A DNA stretch of 64,000 nucleotides from Trebouxia sp. TZW2008 (GCA_002118135.1 BDIU01000063.1:664495-728494), one strand, 5' to 3'; positions 41,011 to 53,306 are shown, counted from the first letter of the stretch. Notes: a model not told the origin generated them from the letters alone. Numbers and translations are program-made.

Positions 41011-44000
41011 CAAAGCCAGAAGTAGCACAACCTGCTGACAGTTGTCCACCTGTCCAATTTGGCGTCTTCACCAACGTCCTCAAGGGCAGCACATTTGCAC
41101 ACCCTAAAGCCATGTCAGCTGCAGCTCAGCAGAACATGAGGAAGTTTGCTGTTGAAGATTCAGGTGCAACAGATGCTGTCATGGATAGCACAGCTCAGCA
41201 TAACAGGCAAACTGATGGTGTTGTAGCAGCACAGCAGCAACAGGGAGGCATTGCTGAAGCTACAGCCGGTCCTCGTATTCCGTTTGGTGTGTTCACTAAT
41301 CTTCACACTGGCAGCAGGTCTGCTGCACCAGGAAGTCTATCCCTAGCGGCCCAACAGCGAGCCAGTAAGGAGGCAGCCCTAGCTGAAGGCGCTGTGGGCG
41401 TGACTGCTGCTACAGCTAAGCAGCAGGCTGGTGAAGCTGCTCAGCAACAGGTGAACACTATGGGACAGACAAGACCTGAAGCCAATCAGCAGCCAGACAG
41501 CACTGCAGGGATGAACGCAGTCAGTGGAAAGGGGCCTCAGGTCAAAGCTGGCCTGTTCACCAATCTGCTGACAGGTGGCAGCTTTGCTGCACCGGGAAGT
41601 CTATCCTTGGCAGCTCAGCAGCGAGCTAGCAAGGAAGCAGCTCTTGCTGACAGCACTCTCAACTTGGATGCTACTACAGCTCAACAACAGGCTGATGAAA
41701 TGGCGCAACAACATGAGATCGCCATCACGCACTCAGGACCTGAAGCCAATCAGCAGCCAGACAGCACTGCAGGGATGGAGACAGCCAGTGGGATGGGGCC
41801 TCAGGTCAAAGCTGGCCTGTTCACCAATCTGGTGACAGGCGGCAGCTTTGCTGAGCCACAGCAGCTGTCAGCAGCTGCTCAGAAGAGGGTCAAAGATGCC
41901 CTTTGCATAGAAGGGTCAGGACAGTTGCCTCCTGAAGGCAGGCAGGACACCGCTGTCCATGATGACTCACATCATGATGCCCTCAAGGGTCAGATTGAGC
42001 TGCGAGCCCAGGACTGGCAGCAAGCTGCTTATCCTGACACCACCACTTTGGGCATAGCTGCACCTGGCAGCATGCTCCACCCCACGCAGACGGGTGCTGA
42101 CGCTCAGCCAAGCACAGGCAAAGCATCTGACGCTGTCAAGTGGCCAGCAAAAGCCTCCCAAGCAGCCCCAAGGAACATGCACGATCAAGCGGGTACATCT
42201 CAGGTTGCGGTTCTCGCCAGCTCTGCTCTGCCTGTCATTGCATCAGATGCTCAGTCTAGCCACCAGGAGAAGCCATCGCCAACCCGCCAATCATGTGCAG
42301 AGCAGCCAAGTGCAGCAAACTCTGACATTGGGGCAGCTGATGCCACTGCAGCTGCGGCATCAGCGGCCCTTGTAAGTGCGCAAGAGGCGCAGACAGCAGG
42401 TAACACTGATGCTGGTACTGCAACCCATCTAGCTAGTGCTGCAAAGGCCCAGCAGCCTGTTGCCATGCTCACACACAATGTCTCAAGCAAGAATTGACAC
42501 GCAGGCACAGGTGCTGCATCCAATGAGACGCAGCAGTTCAAGTCAGGTGGACAGCGGCGTCGTGCTTCAACGTCACTCAGCAGACTTGCTCAGCTTGCTA
42601 GAAGACGTCCACAGGTGTCACCACAGCAGAAGCCTGATGCACAGGTACAGTGACTCCTGCTTTTGACAACTGCCATGGTCACCAACAACATTGTCCCTAC
42701 ATTGAGTTGACCCCACTCAGAGGTTCCTTTGCTGCAGTCACAATGCAGTGATTGATGCCCGTTTGCATTGTCCTTGCAATGAGAACACTTTTGTACCAGA
42801 TGCCCAAATGCCAAGGAAGTATTGTACTGCCCGCTTCTGCTCGTGTGGCATCACCCTGCTGCTAGGTCTGCCGCTGCAGACATGGCTGTAGCGTAATCCG
42901 CGTACAAAAGTACAAGGTACCACGCCTAAGCTGTGAAGCAGACATACACAAAGACATGTAGACATGGCTGATGAGCAACAGTCATGTGACACCTGTGTCC
43001 GTCAACAGGTTAACGGCGGTGAGCAGGAGCCACAGCACCTACAGTCCTGTCCTCAAGAAGCAAGGGACCTAACTGGGAAAGCTGAGCACGATAAAGGGCA
43101 GTCCCAAGGTGCTGCATCTGCAGGTGAGTTTGCCATGAAGCAGTGAACCACCATATTGTTATTTTCAGTGATTGATACCTTCCATATTGCGTGTGGAGTA
43201 TTGCATATTGAGTGTTGCATGTTGAGGATTATGTATGGTTATTGAATGCCATGAATTGGTCCCCATGGCAAGTGCAATGCAAATGAGAACAGCTGGCAAA
43301 CCGGAAATGCAGCAATAGCTGAGCTTGTACACAGGGACCTTGCTGTTATTGGCATGTCATTCATAACCTGCATGGCGCCAGCAAGGTTATGCATGTATGC
43401 AGTGCAGGTAGCCAAGAGCTACCTGGTGTAATTACTGAGCCTGGACACGTGGCTCAAAAGCTGGGCCGTGATGAGCCAAACACAGCACCTGCCCAGTCCA
43501 TTCCCTTGCAGAGGACACGCCAATACCAGCAGCAAGAAACAGTCTTGCAAAAGGCTGGCTGCAGCTTTCAGCAGTCACCCACTCAAGACCTGATGCAGGC
43601 ATGCAAGCCTCCGCGGCCAGCAGCTAGCACAGGCAACGCAACAGCCACTACCACAACACGTCTGTCAGCTGCTGCAATGCCTGCTGCTCCCTTCAACGAG
43701 ACTAAGCTGCCTGGGCAGGCGCCTGGTGTCGAGGCTCACATTGAGCCTCCTGCTGACATGACAGCTGTCTGCACAGTGCAAACAACGCACACCCAGCCTG
43801 CCAGTAGCACCCCTGAAGAGCTGCCTCATTCTGCAGCTGCCAAGGCAATGCAAAATGCAAGCCAGCCCGTTGATGTCTGTCAGAACAAGCCATCGCCTGC
43901 AGTTGCTGAAGTTGCATCAGACAGTGGCAAAGCCATGGAGCCAGCAGACACAGCGCAGGAAGGCAGAGAGACAATCACAGCCTTAAAAGCCAAGCCAAAC

Positions 44001-47000
44001 TCTGATCAGCCTGCAAACAAAGATCAGACACAGCAGACGCCTGCAGCAATGGGTTTCTCCACAGGCACTGGCAAGCAAGTTCAGTTGTCAGCTCAGGCAC
44101 AAGCCAGGGCTTGTGCTATGTTTGAGCACAAGAACAATCACACTGGTGCTGGTGCTGGTGCTGGTGCAGAGCAGCCCAGCGATGGAGGTCAAGTTCAGAA
44201 CCAAGTTGCTCCTATGGATTGGCAGACCACTGCGGGCAAAGCCACTCAGCCAACGGCCCAGGACCAAGCTAGCACTCTTGCCATATCCAAAGAAGAACGT
44301 CAGCAACCTGCTGCATCTGCATCAGACCTGGGCAAGGACAAAAATGCAAGTCAGCATCAGCTGGCACCTGCATCTACAGGTTTCTCGACGGGCACTGGCA
44401 AAGCTGTGAAGCTATCAGACAAGGCACGCGCCAGGGCTCTGGCCATGTTCCAGGGAGATGCTGATCATGAGGTGGCACCTAGCACTGCCGAGCCAATTCC
44501 GAGTCACCATAAAGACGCTGGAAACAGCCAAACGCCAGAGGATGACGATGGTGCAGTCAATACTGCCACTGCTGAGCCAGTTTCAGGTGACCACAAAACC
44601 GCTGGACAAGGTCAGAAGGTGCCAGCAAATATTAGCTTCTCAACAGGCACTGGCAAAGTAGTGAAGCTATCAGACAAGACACGTGCCAGAGCTTTGGCCA
44701 TGTTTCAAGAAGATGCCCATGATGCTCCTACTACCACACAGCCGCATCCCCCGCTTGATGTTCATGACAGTGGCAATGAGACCCAACCATTGCCTACAGC
44801 TGCTGATCTTCCACCCCAGAGCAACCAAGCAATGCGGCTGTCAGAGCAAGAGCAAGGTAGAGCTGTCTTGCAGGACCATGGCAGTGAAGCTGCTACAGCT
44901 CCCAGTACTGTTCAAGGGGGACAACAGAGGCAGCCTGCAGCTGTTGGATTCTCTTCTGGCACAGGCATAGCAATCAAGCTGACAGCTAGGGAGCAGGCTA
45001 GAGCTCAAGCTGTATTTGGCGGCACAGACAGCACTGCACACGCTCTTGCTGACAAGCCTAAGTCAGACCAGCACATGACAGTGCCCTATGATCAGCTGCA
45101 GCCTGCAACTGTTGGCTTGTCATCTGGCACAGGCAAAGCTATCAAGCTCACAGCTCAAGCTCAGGCCAGGGGACGCAGCATGTTTGACAACATTGACAAT
45201 GCTGTCAACCCTCCTTCTACCAGGCCTGAAACTGATGAGCAAATGACGATACCCCAGGATCACCCGCAGCCCTCAAGCTTCGGCTTCTCATCTGGTACTG
45301 GCAAAGCCATCAAGCTCACAGCTGAAGCTCAGGCCAGGGCACGCAGCATGTTTGAGGATGTGGACAGCACTGCAAGCGCTCCTGCTACCAGGCCTGCATC
45401 AGAGCAGCACAGGACAGGAGCGCAGAATCCGCTGCAGCCTGCAACTGTTGGTTTCACATCTGGCACAGGCAAAGTCATCAAGCTCACAGCCCAAGCTCAG
45501 GCCAGGGCACGCAGCATGTTTGAGGATGTGGACAGCGCTGCAAGCGCTCCTGCGACCAGGCCTGAATCAGACCAGCACATGACAGTGGCGCAGAATCAGC
45601 CGCAGCTTGCAACTGCTGGCTTCTCATCTGGCACAGGCAAAGCTATCAAGCTCACAGCTCAAGCTCAGGCCCAGGCACGCAGCATGTTTGAGGATCTGAG
45701 TCAAGGCAATGCTCAGTCTGATCAGCCTGCCATGTCAAGTGCTCAAGATCATGGCGCTGAGCAAGCACAGGGCAATGACGAAGGGACAGCGGGCAACTGT
45801 TCCGCGGGAATTGCTGCCCTAGTCCCTGCAACTACAGCGACAGCTTCTAGCTTTAGCTCAGGCTCAGGCAAGGCAGTGCAAGTCAGCGAAGCAGCGCAAG
45901 CTCATGCCAAGCATCTCTTCAAGGGCAACGACGCCACTCCACAGCCAGGCTTGAGCGGTGGCAACAGTGTCCCAGAGTCAGCCTACAGGGGTGGTAACGC
46001 TGTCTCACAGCCAACTTCCAGCGGTGGCAACACTGTTCTACAGCCAACCTCCAGCAGTGGCAACACTGTCCCGCAGCCGGCCTCCAGAGGTGGCAATACC
46101 GTCCCACAGCCAACAAGCACAGGGCTAGTCAAGAAGGCAGCAGGCATGAAGCCTGTGATAGGGACCCCCAGAACTGGTCCTTTGCTGAGTAAGGGTAAGG
46201 GCAAACGCATGCTACAGGGCAGCAGTTCAACTGGCGGCAAGCTATATAAGAAGCCCAGGATGAGCAGGCTCATGACTCCCACAGCTGCAGGCACTGCACT
46301 CAACAGGGTAAGCCTTCCACTGCCTCACAAAACAGTATTTTTCCTGTATGATGACTGCATCAAGTACCAAGAAAGATTTCCTGATACCAGAATGTCTTTT
46401 TGCAGACACCACTGCAGTCAGAATACAGTGGTCGCTATAATTGGCTCTCAATGGCCTTGTGCTTAAATCAAGAACGTCTTTGTATTGAGGGTTGTTATAA
46501 TGAGACACTTTTGTACCCACAATTGCAGCTGCTGCACCTGGTAGGCTAAGTCATGCAATGCCTCCTGGTGATCACTCTGCAGCTGCTTTGCATGTGACAG
46601 GGCATGGCAAAATGTTGCCCAAGTGGTGCTTGATGTTCATACTTTGTGGCATTTTAAATGCTTGAGCAGCCCTTTGTTGCCTTTGACACAGACTTTGGTG
46701 ACATGCATTGCTAAAACTTTCTTGGACCTCCCAATTGCAGCCTCTGCAAATCTGAATGGTGAATGCAATCAGAGTCATGAGTGCATACCTGAATATGATT
46801 CTGTATCCTGAGTCGCTGTGCAAAACCGTATAGCTGTATTGCTGTATGATGTATGTGACTCTGGGTTGCTGTACAAGCTGTCTGGCTGTATCGCTGTGTG
46901 GGGTGTATTGATGTATAATTTCAATCATTCCTGCTGCGTGCAGGGCATGAGAGGAGCATCTGCCAGCCCAGCAGCAATAGCAGACACAGGTAAAGCACTG

Positions 47001-50000
47001 GGCGGGCAACTTGCCCTGCTTTTGCTGCCAACTGCCATGACTTGACTGCTTGCTTGAGCCATGCTGTCATCGATTGATCAGCCATACAACAACAGCATCT
47101 GACACGCAAAGCCAAGACTTGCCAAATCGTGCTTGTCATGCCTGTACTGCGCACTTGATGTGTGCAGCATGCACCTCCTTGCACTTTAAGATCGATGGTA
47201 TCACTCAGGCACATTACGCTCATTTCAGCTTGCATGCCTGAAGTGCCATCTGACGCACGCAAGCTCAACTTTTTGGACTGTTAAAAAATGCAGGTCCCAG
47301 AGCCAAATCCCTGCACAGTCTGCAAAGCACCCTCAGCAAGCAAATCATTGCTGATGCACTGCCTGCCAGCAGGACAGCTTCTGCAGTGCCATGCTTCCAC
47401 ACTGTAGACTCAGTCACAGCACAGCAGATCAACATCCAGTTTGTTCAGGCAAGCGTTTCCGTGAAGAGGTCACGCATGTGTCTGCAAGGCACCACAGGCG
47501 TTTTGTCATGGCATGGCAGCTGATCCAACATTGCGTGAGAGCATGACCAGAGCCACTTGCATTGCCACTGCTGCTGCAGTCTGAATCGCTGGTTGCAATG
47601 CAGACATTTGTGGACTAGAGATGCAAATTTGTAGGCTGACTCGCAACAGGTTGAAGAGGCTTGCACAGACTGAAAGTCTATTATGCACACATGACTGCTT
47701 TGACAGCCTGCAGGCTGATGGTCAGGAACAGGCAGCTGGTTGTGAAGCCTTCCTGCCAGAGCTGCTTGAGGCTGGCGCCAATCCTTGCCTTGAAACCCAG
47801 GCTTGGCTGAGCAACCAGTACTGCTGGGCGGTCTGGAAGCTGGCAGCCTATGAGCAGACCTACCCTGATGAGCTGCAAGGCAGGCTGCTGACCAGAGATG
47901 TGGTGCTTGACCAGCTCAAGTTCAGGTGGGCGGCATGTCTTCAGTCATTAGCGGATGACACTGATCTAGATTGCTGTGCAGTGGTGTAGTTGATGTTGAC
48001 GTCTGTGACACAGGCGGAGCTTGCAGAATGTCTGTCTTGCTGTCAGCCTAATGCAGTTGATGCTACATTGCTTAGCTCAGAAACCAAAGTAGGACTTGAC
48101 ACGAGCATGCAGAAGCTGCAAGCTCTTCTTCCAGCGCTCTGCAGAGACATGTGACCTACTGTCAGCCTCAACATCCAGAATCAAACACAACACCTCAGAC
48201 TCAGCTTGATTCTGTGCATTGCCTTAATTCAGCATAATGCTGCCAAAGAAGGCTACTGCCCTCCATTGTATGCCCACCCCGACTCTGATCATCAAGCATG
48301 CAACAATACTGTCAAACAGGGCAACACACTGCTTTCTGCAGGTATGAGCGAGAAATTGGCCATGGCAAGCGGCCAATGCTCAAGGCGGTCTTGGAGCAGG
48401 ACCACCCAGCCTCCCGTCCTATGGTCCTGTGTGTCAGTGCCATTGCATACATGGGAGATGGCAAGATGTTGCACCAGCAGCCTAACAACCAGCAGCAGCA
48501 GGCACAACAGCAGCAGGCAGTGAAGAGTGCTGGCAGTCAGGCACAGGTGCAGCTCACAGACGGCTGGTATGGTGTCAAAGCTGTTCTGGACAAGCCGCTG
48601 ACTCAGCTGCTGCAGTGTGGCAAGCTCAAGCTGGGTAAACATATGAAAACATGTGTATAAACAGCTTCATTCGCATGCAAATGCTTGTGTATGAACATGT
48701 ACTTGCAAGGTCATCAGCTGCATTTGCATGTAGTTGCTTGTGAGCCTTGCTTGACAACTGTTCAACCAGGCATTGCTGTTCAGCTTGTGCCCTGTCAAGT
48801 GCATGGAAGGCACAATTGTTGAGTGAGCAATGTGAACAGCAGCATCCTGCTGTTCCTAGACACATGTGCCGGCTGAACGTTCCCAAGTGCTTTTTGTTGC
48901 TACTTTTGTGTTTATAAGGTCAGTGGTTGCATCCAATGATCAGCAAAACGGTTGCAGGCAGTCACAACAAATTCCCATTTCTTCTGCCCATGTGTTCTGC
49001 AACAATGCTGCCAGGCATGTCGATACCAGCCCTGTTAACAAGCGTTCTGACTAAACTTGAGTTTGATGCAGGGGACAAGCTGCGCATTGTTGGCGCCAAG
49101 CTGGTGGCTAACCAGCAAAGCGAAGCCCTGGAGTCCTCGAAAACTTCCTATTTGAATCTGCATGCCAATGGCACTCACAAGTAAAGCCTTCTTGCACTTG
49201 ATCCAGCAAGTACACACTGTTGGTTCATGCAATGCATTTGAGACTTTGCATTGTGACAACACCCAACAGGTACACATTGTGACCGCGTGCAGTGCATTTG
49301 AGCCCTTGTCATGTCACGTTGATCAGCAGCCCAAGACGCGTCAGCAACAGTGCTAGAGCAGCAGTGCAACATAAGCTTGCCTTGAAACAGGTCTCGCTGC
49401 TCACTTGCCATTGCAGCGGATACGGCTTTGGTCCTGGACAATGCTACAGCAGATTACGAGGTAGTGCACAAGTTGTATTGCTTATAGGATGAGCCCTATG
49501 GCAAAGCTGGGTTGGCAGAAAGCACAGCGCTCCTATGTGCCTCTGCACTGCATACAGCCAGAGGGAGGCAGCATAGCCAGCACCCTGCTCGTGGTGCAGC
49601 GCAAGTACCCAGTCATGGTGTGGGAGCGCCTGCCCAGTGGAGTGACTGTGACAGTCTCTCTGCCCACTTATGAGGCTGCCCAAAACCAGTATGAGAACCA
49701 GGCTGCTAAGGTGACACCACTACTAGAGTCAGAAGCATGATGCACATCTGCAAGCGTAATTGCTCTGATGCACTGTAACAGTCTGCTTGCATCCCTGTGG
49801 AGCTGCTCAGGCCAAGTATGAGGACCATGCTGCTGAGGCAACCCATCCACATGGCTCAATGGTTGCTGTGGCATCAGTGATCCTAAGCAGGGAAGACCGA
49901 CAGTGGCATCAAAGCATGGCTGCTGTTTGCTGCAAGCAGCCGAGGCAATGGCGGCCCAGTTGCAGCCTCAGGAGGTGCATTGGTGCAAGGACATCGCAGC

Positions 50001-51400
50001 CTCTGGCACTGCTTCCAGCACAGCACAGAAGCCACATTTGGTCAAAGTTTGGCACAGGAAAGTTCAACAGCAGCATCAAAACATGGTTACTGTTTGATGC
50101 AGGCAGCAGAAGCAGTAGCAGCACAGTTGCAGCAGCAAGAGGTACAGTGGTGCAAGGGCATGGCGGCCTCTGGCAGTGCTACCAGCACTGCACAGAAGCT
50201 GTATGTAGACATGATCCTCAACAGGGAAGACCAAGAGGCCACCAGCAACCTATCTGCCGCTCAAATGGCTGACCTCAACAGGTCAGTATGCACGTGCCCT
50301 TGCTGCAGCCACAAGCAAAATGCAGCATTAGATTCATTGAGCTCTAGCTGTGATGTTTGCAATTTACGCCACAGTATGACATCAAAGTACAAGTACAACA
50401 GGCTTAATTAAACGCCCCAGATGTGCAAAGAGAACACAACAGATGGAAGCAATGTGCAGACCTTGCAATGGCTGACTGTATCCAGCTGGTTGGTGTGCAG
50501 ATACATTGCAATGAGGCAGTCTGCACTGGAAGCAAAGAGAGCAGATGCCCTGGCTGCGTACATGGACCAGAGCGGGCTAGGCCTGGGCAAGGGCAAACCC
50601 TTCCTGCCCCTGCTAGTCTCTGCTGTTGTCCACAAGGTAAATAGATTCAGCGACTGTTTTATTGAGCAGCAAGAGCAGGTCCTGATGCAAGGATAGTGCA
50701 CAAGAGCTTTGTAGCGACTGGTTGTACAGGACGCTCTGCAATACGCCTATTTACATTGGTCACACCCTTTTGTTACTTTGAGGCTTGCTGCAGTAAAACA
50801 AAAGGAAGCGCTTACAGTTGTTGGCTATTCTGCTGTCAACCCACCAATACAGAGATGTTGCTGACCTGCAGGGTAGCACCTCAGATCATGAAGCTGCAGC
50901 CAGCACGCCAGTCATGGTCAGGTATGTCCAACCACCCAAGCATTGCAAAGCATCATCCCTTTCCTGTCCCTGTCCAAGTCCAGCACAGTGTCAATGCCAA
51001 TGCCTCAGCAAACATGATGAGCATGCTGGGCCAGAAACTTCTGCAATGCTGCATCAACAGCAACTGACTGACATCGTTATGTTCATGTCAGGAAGCTAAT
51101 GTAGCTGTCTATCATTCACATCTTCGTCCTTATCTTCTTGAGATGGCAAACACCAGTATGAATCACATTTGATGTACCATATGTGTGTTGCTGCAGGTGC
51201 TGGACCCCAGACAAGCACAGCATCTGTGAGGGACAGCTGTACATGGTGAACAATCTGCAACCCAGTGGTAGCAGGTAAGCTCAAGGGATTGCCTGCCTGA
51301 GAACTGCTGTTGCTCAGATCGTTGCATCCAGCAGGGCACAAGCTCCAGCAATGTTATTGTCATCTGGACATAGGCATGACTCAGTACACCAAAAGATGAA

Positions 51401-51453
<53 letters not shown>

Positions 51454-52816
51454 GTGCTTGATACAGTCTGGCCAAGGTGTGCGTTGCAAGCAGTGCAGCA
51501 ATGTGTGTGCAGGGTGAGGTCAAGCCTGCAACATGCACTGGAGCTGCAGACACGGCGCATCACATCCTGGCAACCCTACAGGCCCTCCCCAATTGCCCTG
51601 CCCCACCTGCAAGGCACAGGTTCAATATTCCAGTCTGGTCAAAGCAGGCATTGCAAACAGTGGAGACATGTGTGCAGGGCGAAGTCAAGCCTGCAACCTG
51701 CCCTGGAGCTGCAGACAGGGCGCATTACCTCCTGGCAGCCCTACAGCCCCTCCCCAACTGCCCTGCCCCACCTGGCTTTCCATGTCACACCGCGTCAGCA
51801 GACGCTGCTGTATGATCTGAACACAGACATGCTGGACTCACATCTAGACATGACTGGTGTGCTGCTCTGTGCTGGCGCTATCTGGGCAGGTGAGTCGTGC
51901 CTTTCTCCTCAAAGCAAAAGTCATGCTCTGACGCTCCAGGAGTGATGTGCAACTTTACATGTGGCAGCCACTGTTGGATCTGTAAGGATCTGAAGGGCAT
52001 GCCAGAGATCATGAGTACCAGGTGCATATCATGTGGAAGACCTTGCAGGAACAGCTACAACCTTGTTGAAGCATGTCTGTTGATGCTGGTGTTGGTGTTG
52101 ATGCTGATGTTGATGTCGATGTTGATGTGGTCTCTGATGCAGGACAATTTCCTGCTCAGCAACAGTGGCTGTTCCTAGCAGATGCCTCAGTCACAGAAGA
52201 GCAGAATACAAGGCAGCGGGGCTGGCTCTTGGCTGTCAACTACAGGTTTGATGGTAAGCAGTGGTGACCGCACACGCAAACCACATGCATGCAAAGCAAA
52301 TGCATGCGGTGCTTGAATGCACAGTCAGCTCTGTGCCTCAATGCATGTGAGCAGTGCAGCAGGCATGAAGTTTCCAGGGATATTACAAGGTAATCTCTTG
52401 CATTTGTGCATGGCGATCATTCCTTGCTGCTGCCATGCTGTCAGCATGTGCTGATGACGTTGCTGCCAGGCCATGTAGCTGAAAGCTGTCCAATACATGC
52501 CTGTCTGATCACAACATATTTTGTACACCAAGGGTAAGTGTGAACAACATTGTCTGTTGCTGCAGGTAAAAATGCATTTGAGCCTGGGCTGTGCCACCAG
52601 ATCCTCCTATCTTTTCAGGATCTTGAGCTGCGCAAGCAAGACAACAGTAATTGCTTTTGGGTGGCAGATGCCACTGAGTCCACTGCTGTTCGGGTTGTCA
52701 AGCATCCTGCAGGTTCTCAGGCTAGCGCGTCTCTCAAGCGCCTGAGCACATGGCTTGATACGAATTCAGATTTGTTGCAGCAGCTGCAGGAACGTGTGAG
52801 AATTGTGGCAGCATGA
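39185..52816 (+). CDS. BRCA2: BRCA2 homologue, 20 exons, about 2635 aa
   Basis: BRCA2 loads RAD51 on single-stranded DNA during homologous recombination. Exons: 39185-39395, 39508-39930, 40118-40258, 40477-42399, 42505-42644, 43009-43123, 43408-46307, 46944-46989, 47294-47448, 47714-47925, 48342-48634, 49072-49180, 49488-49710, 50103-50281, 50501-50636, 50872-50921, 51197-51274, 51678-51889, 52143-52253 and 52566-52816. All are in phase (7908 nt). Exon 4 carries five repeats of a GxFTNxxTGGSFA type. Exon 7 carries nine BRC repeats (for example GFSTGTGKAVKLSDKARARA) and two degenerate ones. The C-terminal DNA-binding region follows: helical domain (AWLSNQYCWAVWKLAAYE), OB1 (GDKLRIVGAKLV; KLGWQKAQRSYVPL; VVQRKYPVMVWERLPSG), tower-like Ala/Gln helices (exons 13-15), OB2 (EGQLYMVNNLQP) and OB3 (QWLFLADASV). 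A Gln-rich insert interrupts OB1. One intron appears to use a GC donor at 47449. The first Met is uncertain (39185 or 39197), and exon 3 is the weakest. Confidence 0.93.
39950..39980. repeat. ATC trinucleotide microsatellite
   Basis: About seven ATC units (TCATCATCATCATCATCATC) lie in the BRCA2 intron after exon 2. Confidence 0.85.
40735..41012 (+). repeat. CAG tracts encoding polyglutamine in BRCA2
   Basis: Two runs of CAG at about 40735-40760 and 40976-41010 encode eight to ten Gln each, between repeats of the exon 4 array. They are in frame and likely length-variable. Confidence 0.9.
40800..41915 (+). repeat. Five in-frame repeats of a second type in BRCA2 exon 4
   Basis: Units start near 40801, 41052, 41276, 41539 and 41800. 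Each reads (F/A)G(V/L)FTN, a variable residue pair, TGGSFA or similar, AP-GSLS or MSAAAQQ, then a charged helix (NMRKFAVED, RASKEAALA). The third and fourth are nearly identical over the GSLSLAAQQRASKEAAL stretch. They share the general layout of a BRC repeat (an F near the start, a small Thr/Ser/Gly cluster, then an Ala-rich helix) but not its GTGKxVxLS core. Confidence 0.85.
42716..42800. mobile_element. Fragment of the MITE-like repeat family
   Basis: GCTGCAGTCACAATGCAGTGATTGATGCCC, then TTGTCCTTGCAATGAGAACACTTTTGTACC, matches the core and right half of the family. It lies in the BRCA2 intron after exon 5. Confidence 0.5.
44050..45935 (+). repeat. BRC repeat array (nine canonical-length, two degenerate)
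   Basis: Repeat cores begin near 44050, 44387, 44633, 44945, 45113, 45282, 45450, 45618 and 45849. Degenerate units lie near 44215 (WQTTAGKATQPT) and 44820 (NQAMRLSEQEQGRA). Every canonical core has Phe (Leu in the fifth), two residues, Gly, then (T/S)GK or TGI, a basic or hydrophobic strand, L(S/T) or VS, and a helix ending MF, VF or LF. Units five to eight recur every 168 bp (56 codons) and are nearly identical, including the linkers. Confidence 0.95.
46400..46515. mobile_element. Copy of the MITE-like repeat family
   Basis: CACCACTGCAGTCAGAATACAGTGG, then TTGGCTCTCAATGGCCTTGT and TGTATTGAGGGTTGTTATAATGAGACACTTTTGTACC, matches the other copies. It lies in the BRCA2 intron after exon 7. Confidence 0.55.
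49790..50065 (+). repeat. Partial copies of BRCA2 tower-region exons 13 and 14
   Basis: AKYEDHAAE at about 49812-49840 resembles the end of exon 13 (NQYENQAAK). The stretch at about 49925-50060 (AAEAMAAQLQPQEVHWCKDIAASGTASSTAQK) resembles exon 14 at 50103-50281. The copy has its own CAAG/GCAG acceptor-like context but runs into a stop and lacks the exon 14 3' half. Confidence 0.85.
51402..51455. repeat. CTTG tetranucleotide microsatellite
   Basis: Twelve or thirteen CTTG units lie in the BRCA2 intron between exons 17 and 18. Confidence 0.97.
51512..51605 (+). repeat. Partial upstream copy of BRCA2 exon 18
   Basis: The copy keeps the same GTGTGCAG acceptor and phase and reads VRSSLQHALELQTRRITSWQ. 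The genuine exon (51678-51889) reads AKSSLQPALELQTGRITSWQ. The copy stops matching after PNCPAPP in the alternate frame and has no donor, so it is probably skipped, although its OB2-ending sequence is intact. Confidence 0.85.
52075..52140. repeat. GTTGAT hexanucleotide-like tract
   Basis: Imperfect GTTGATGCTG and GTTGAT units lie immediately before the acceptor of BRCA2 exon 19. Confidence 0.8.
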
Positions 52817-53306
52817 CATAGACTATGTGGTTTGTGATGTTTACAATGATTTCGCCCACCTCAAATGGCCATATGATGGCCTACAACAGATCGCTGGGGC
52901 TGCTGCCAGGTGGCTATGCCACCAGTGTTGCTAACGGTTCGCACCTTAATTGCCAGTGCCACATGCATGTGGTCCCTATATGTGTCTTCAGCCTGATCAT
53001 GGATCCATGAGTTACGTAGGATCCTTTCCCTTTGATACAGGCATATGCTGAGTTTGTGAGTCAAGATGTGCATGGACAAAGACTAGATGAGTCATTAAAT
53101 TATTACCACATGAGTCGGTTGCAACGTGTTCGAAAGCTCAGGATACACAGACACTCCTCGACAACTGTACTACAAAACAGGTCTACGTCATTAATGAAGT
53201 CAGTAAATTGTCATGGTGGTACACTTGATACGTCAATATACGCAGAAGCAGAAAGACACTCATTCATGCCATACTTAGCTGTAGCTACACTCACATGACT
53301 AACTCG
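52817..53306. other. Convergent intergenic region between BRCA2 and the KAPP-like gene
   Basis: About 490 bp between two stop codons on opposite strands. It should hold both 3' UTRs. It is AT-richer than the coding DNA. No other feature was recognised. Confidence 0.6.

Noticed and set aside
51314..51563. Frames reading ASKQASKQ or LACLLACL
   Set aside because: They are translations of the CTTG microsatellite in a BRCA2 intron.
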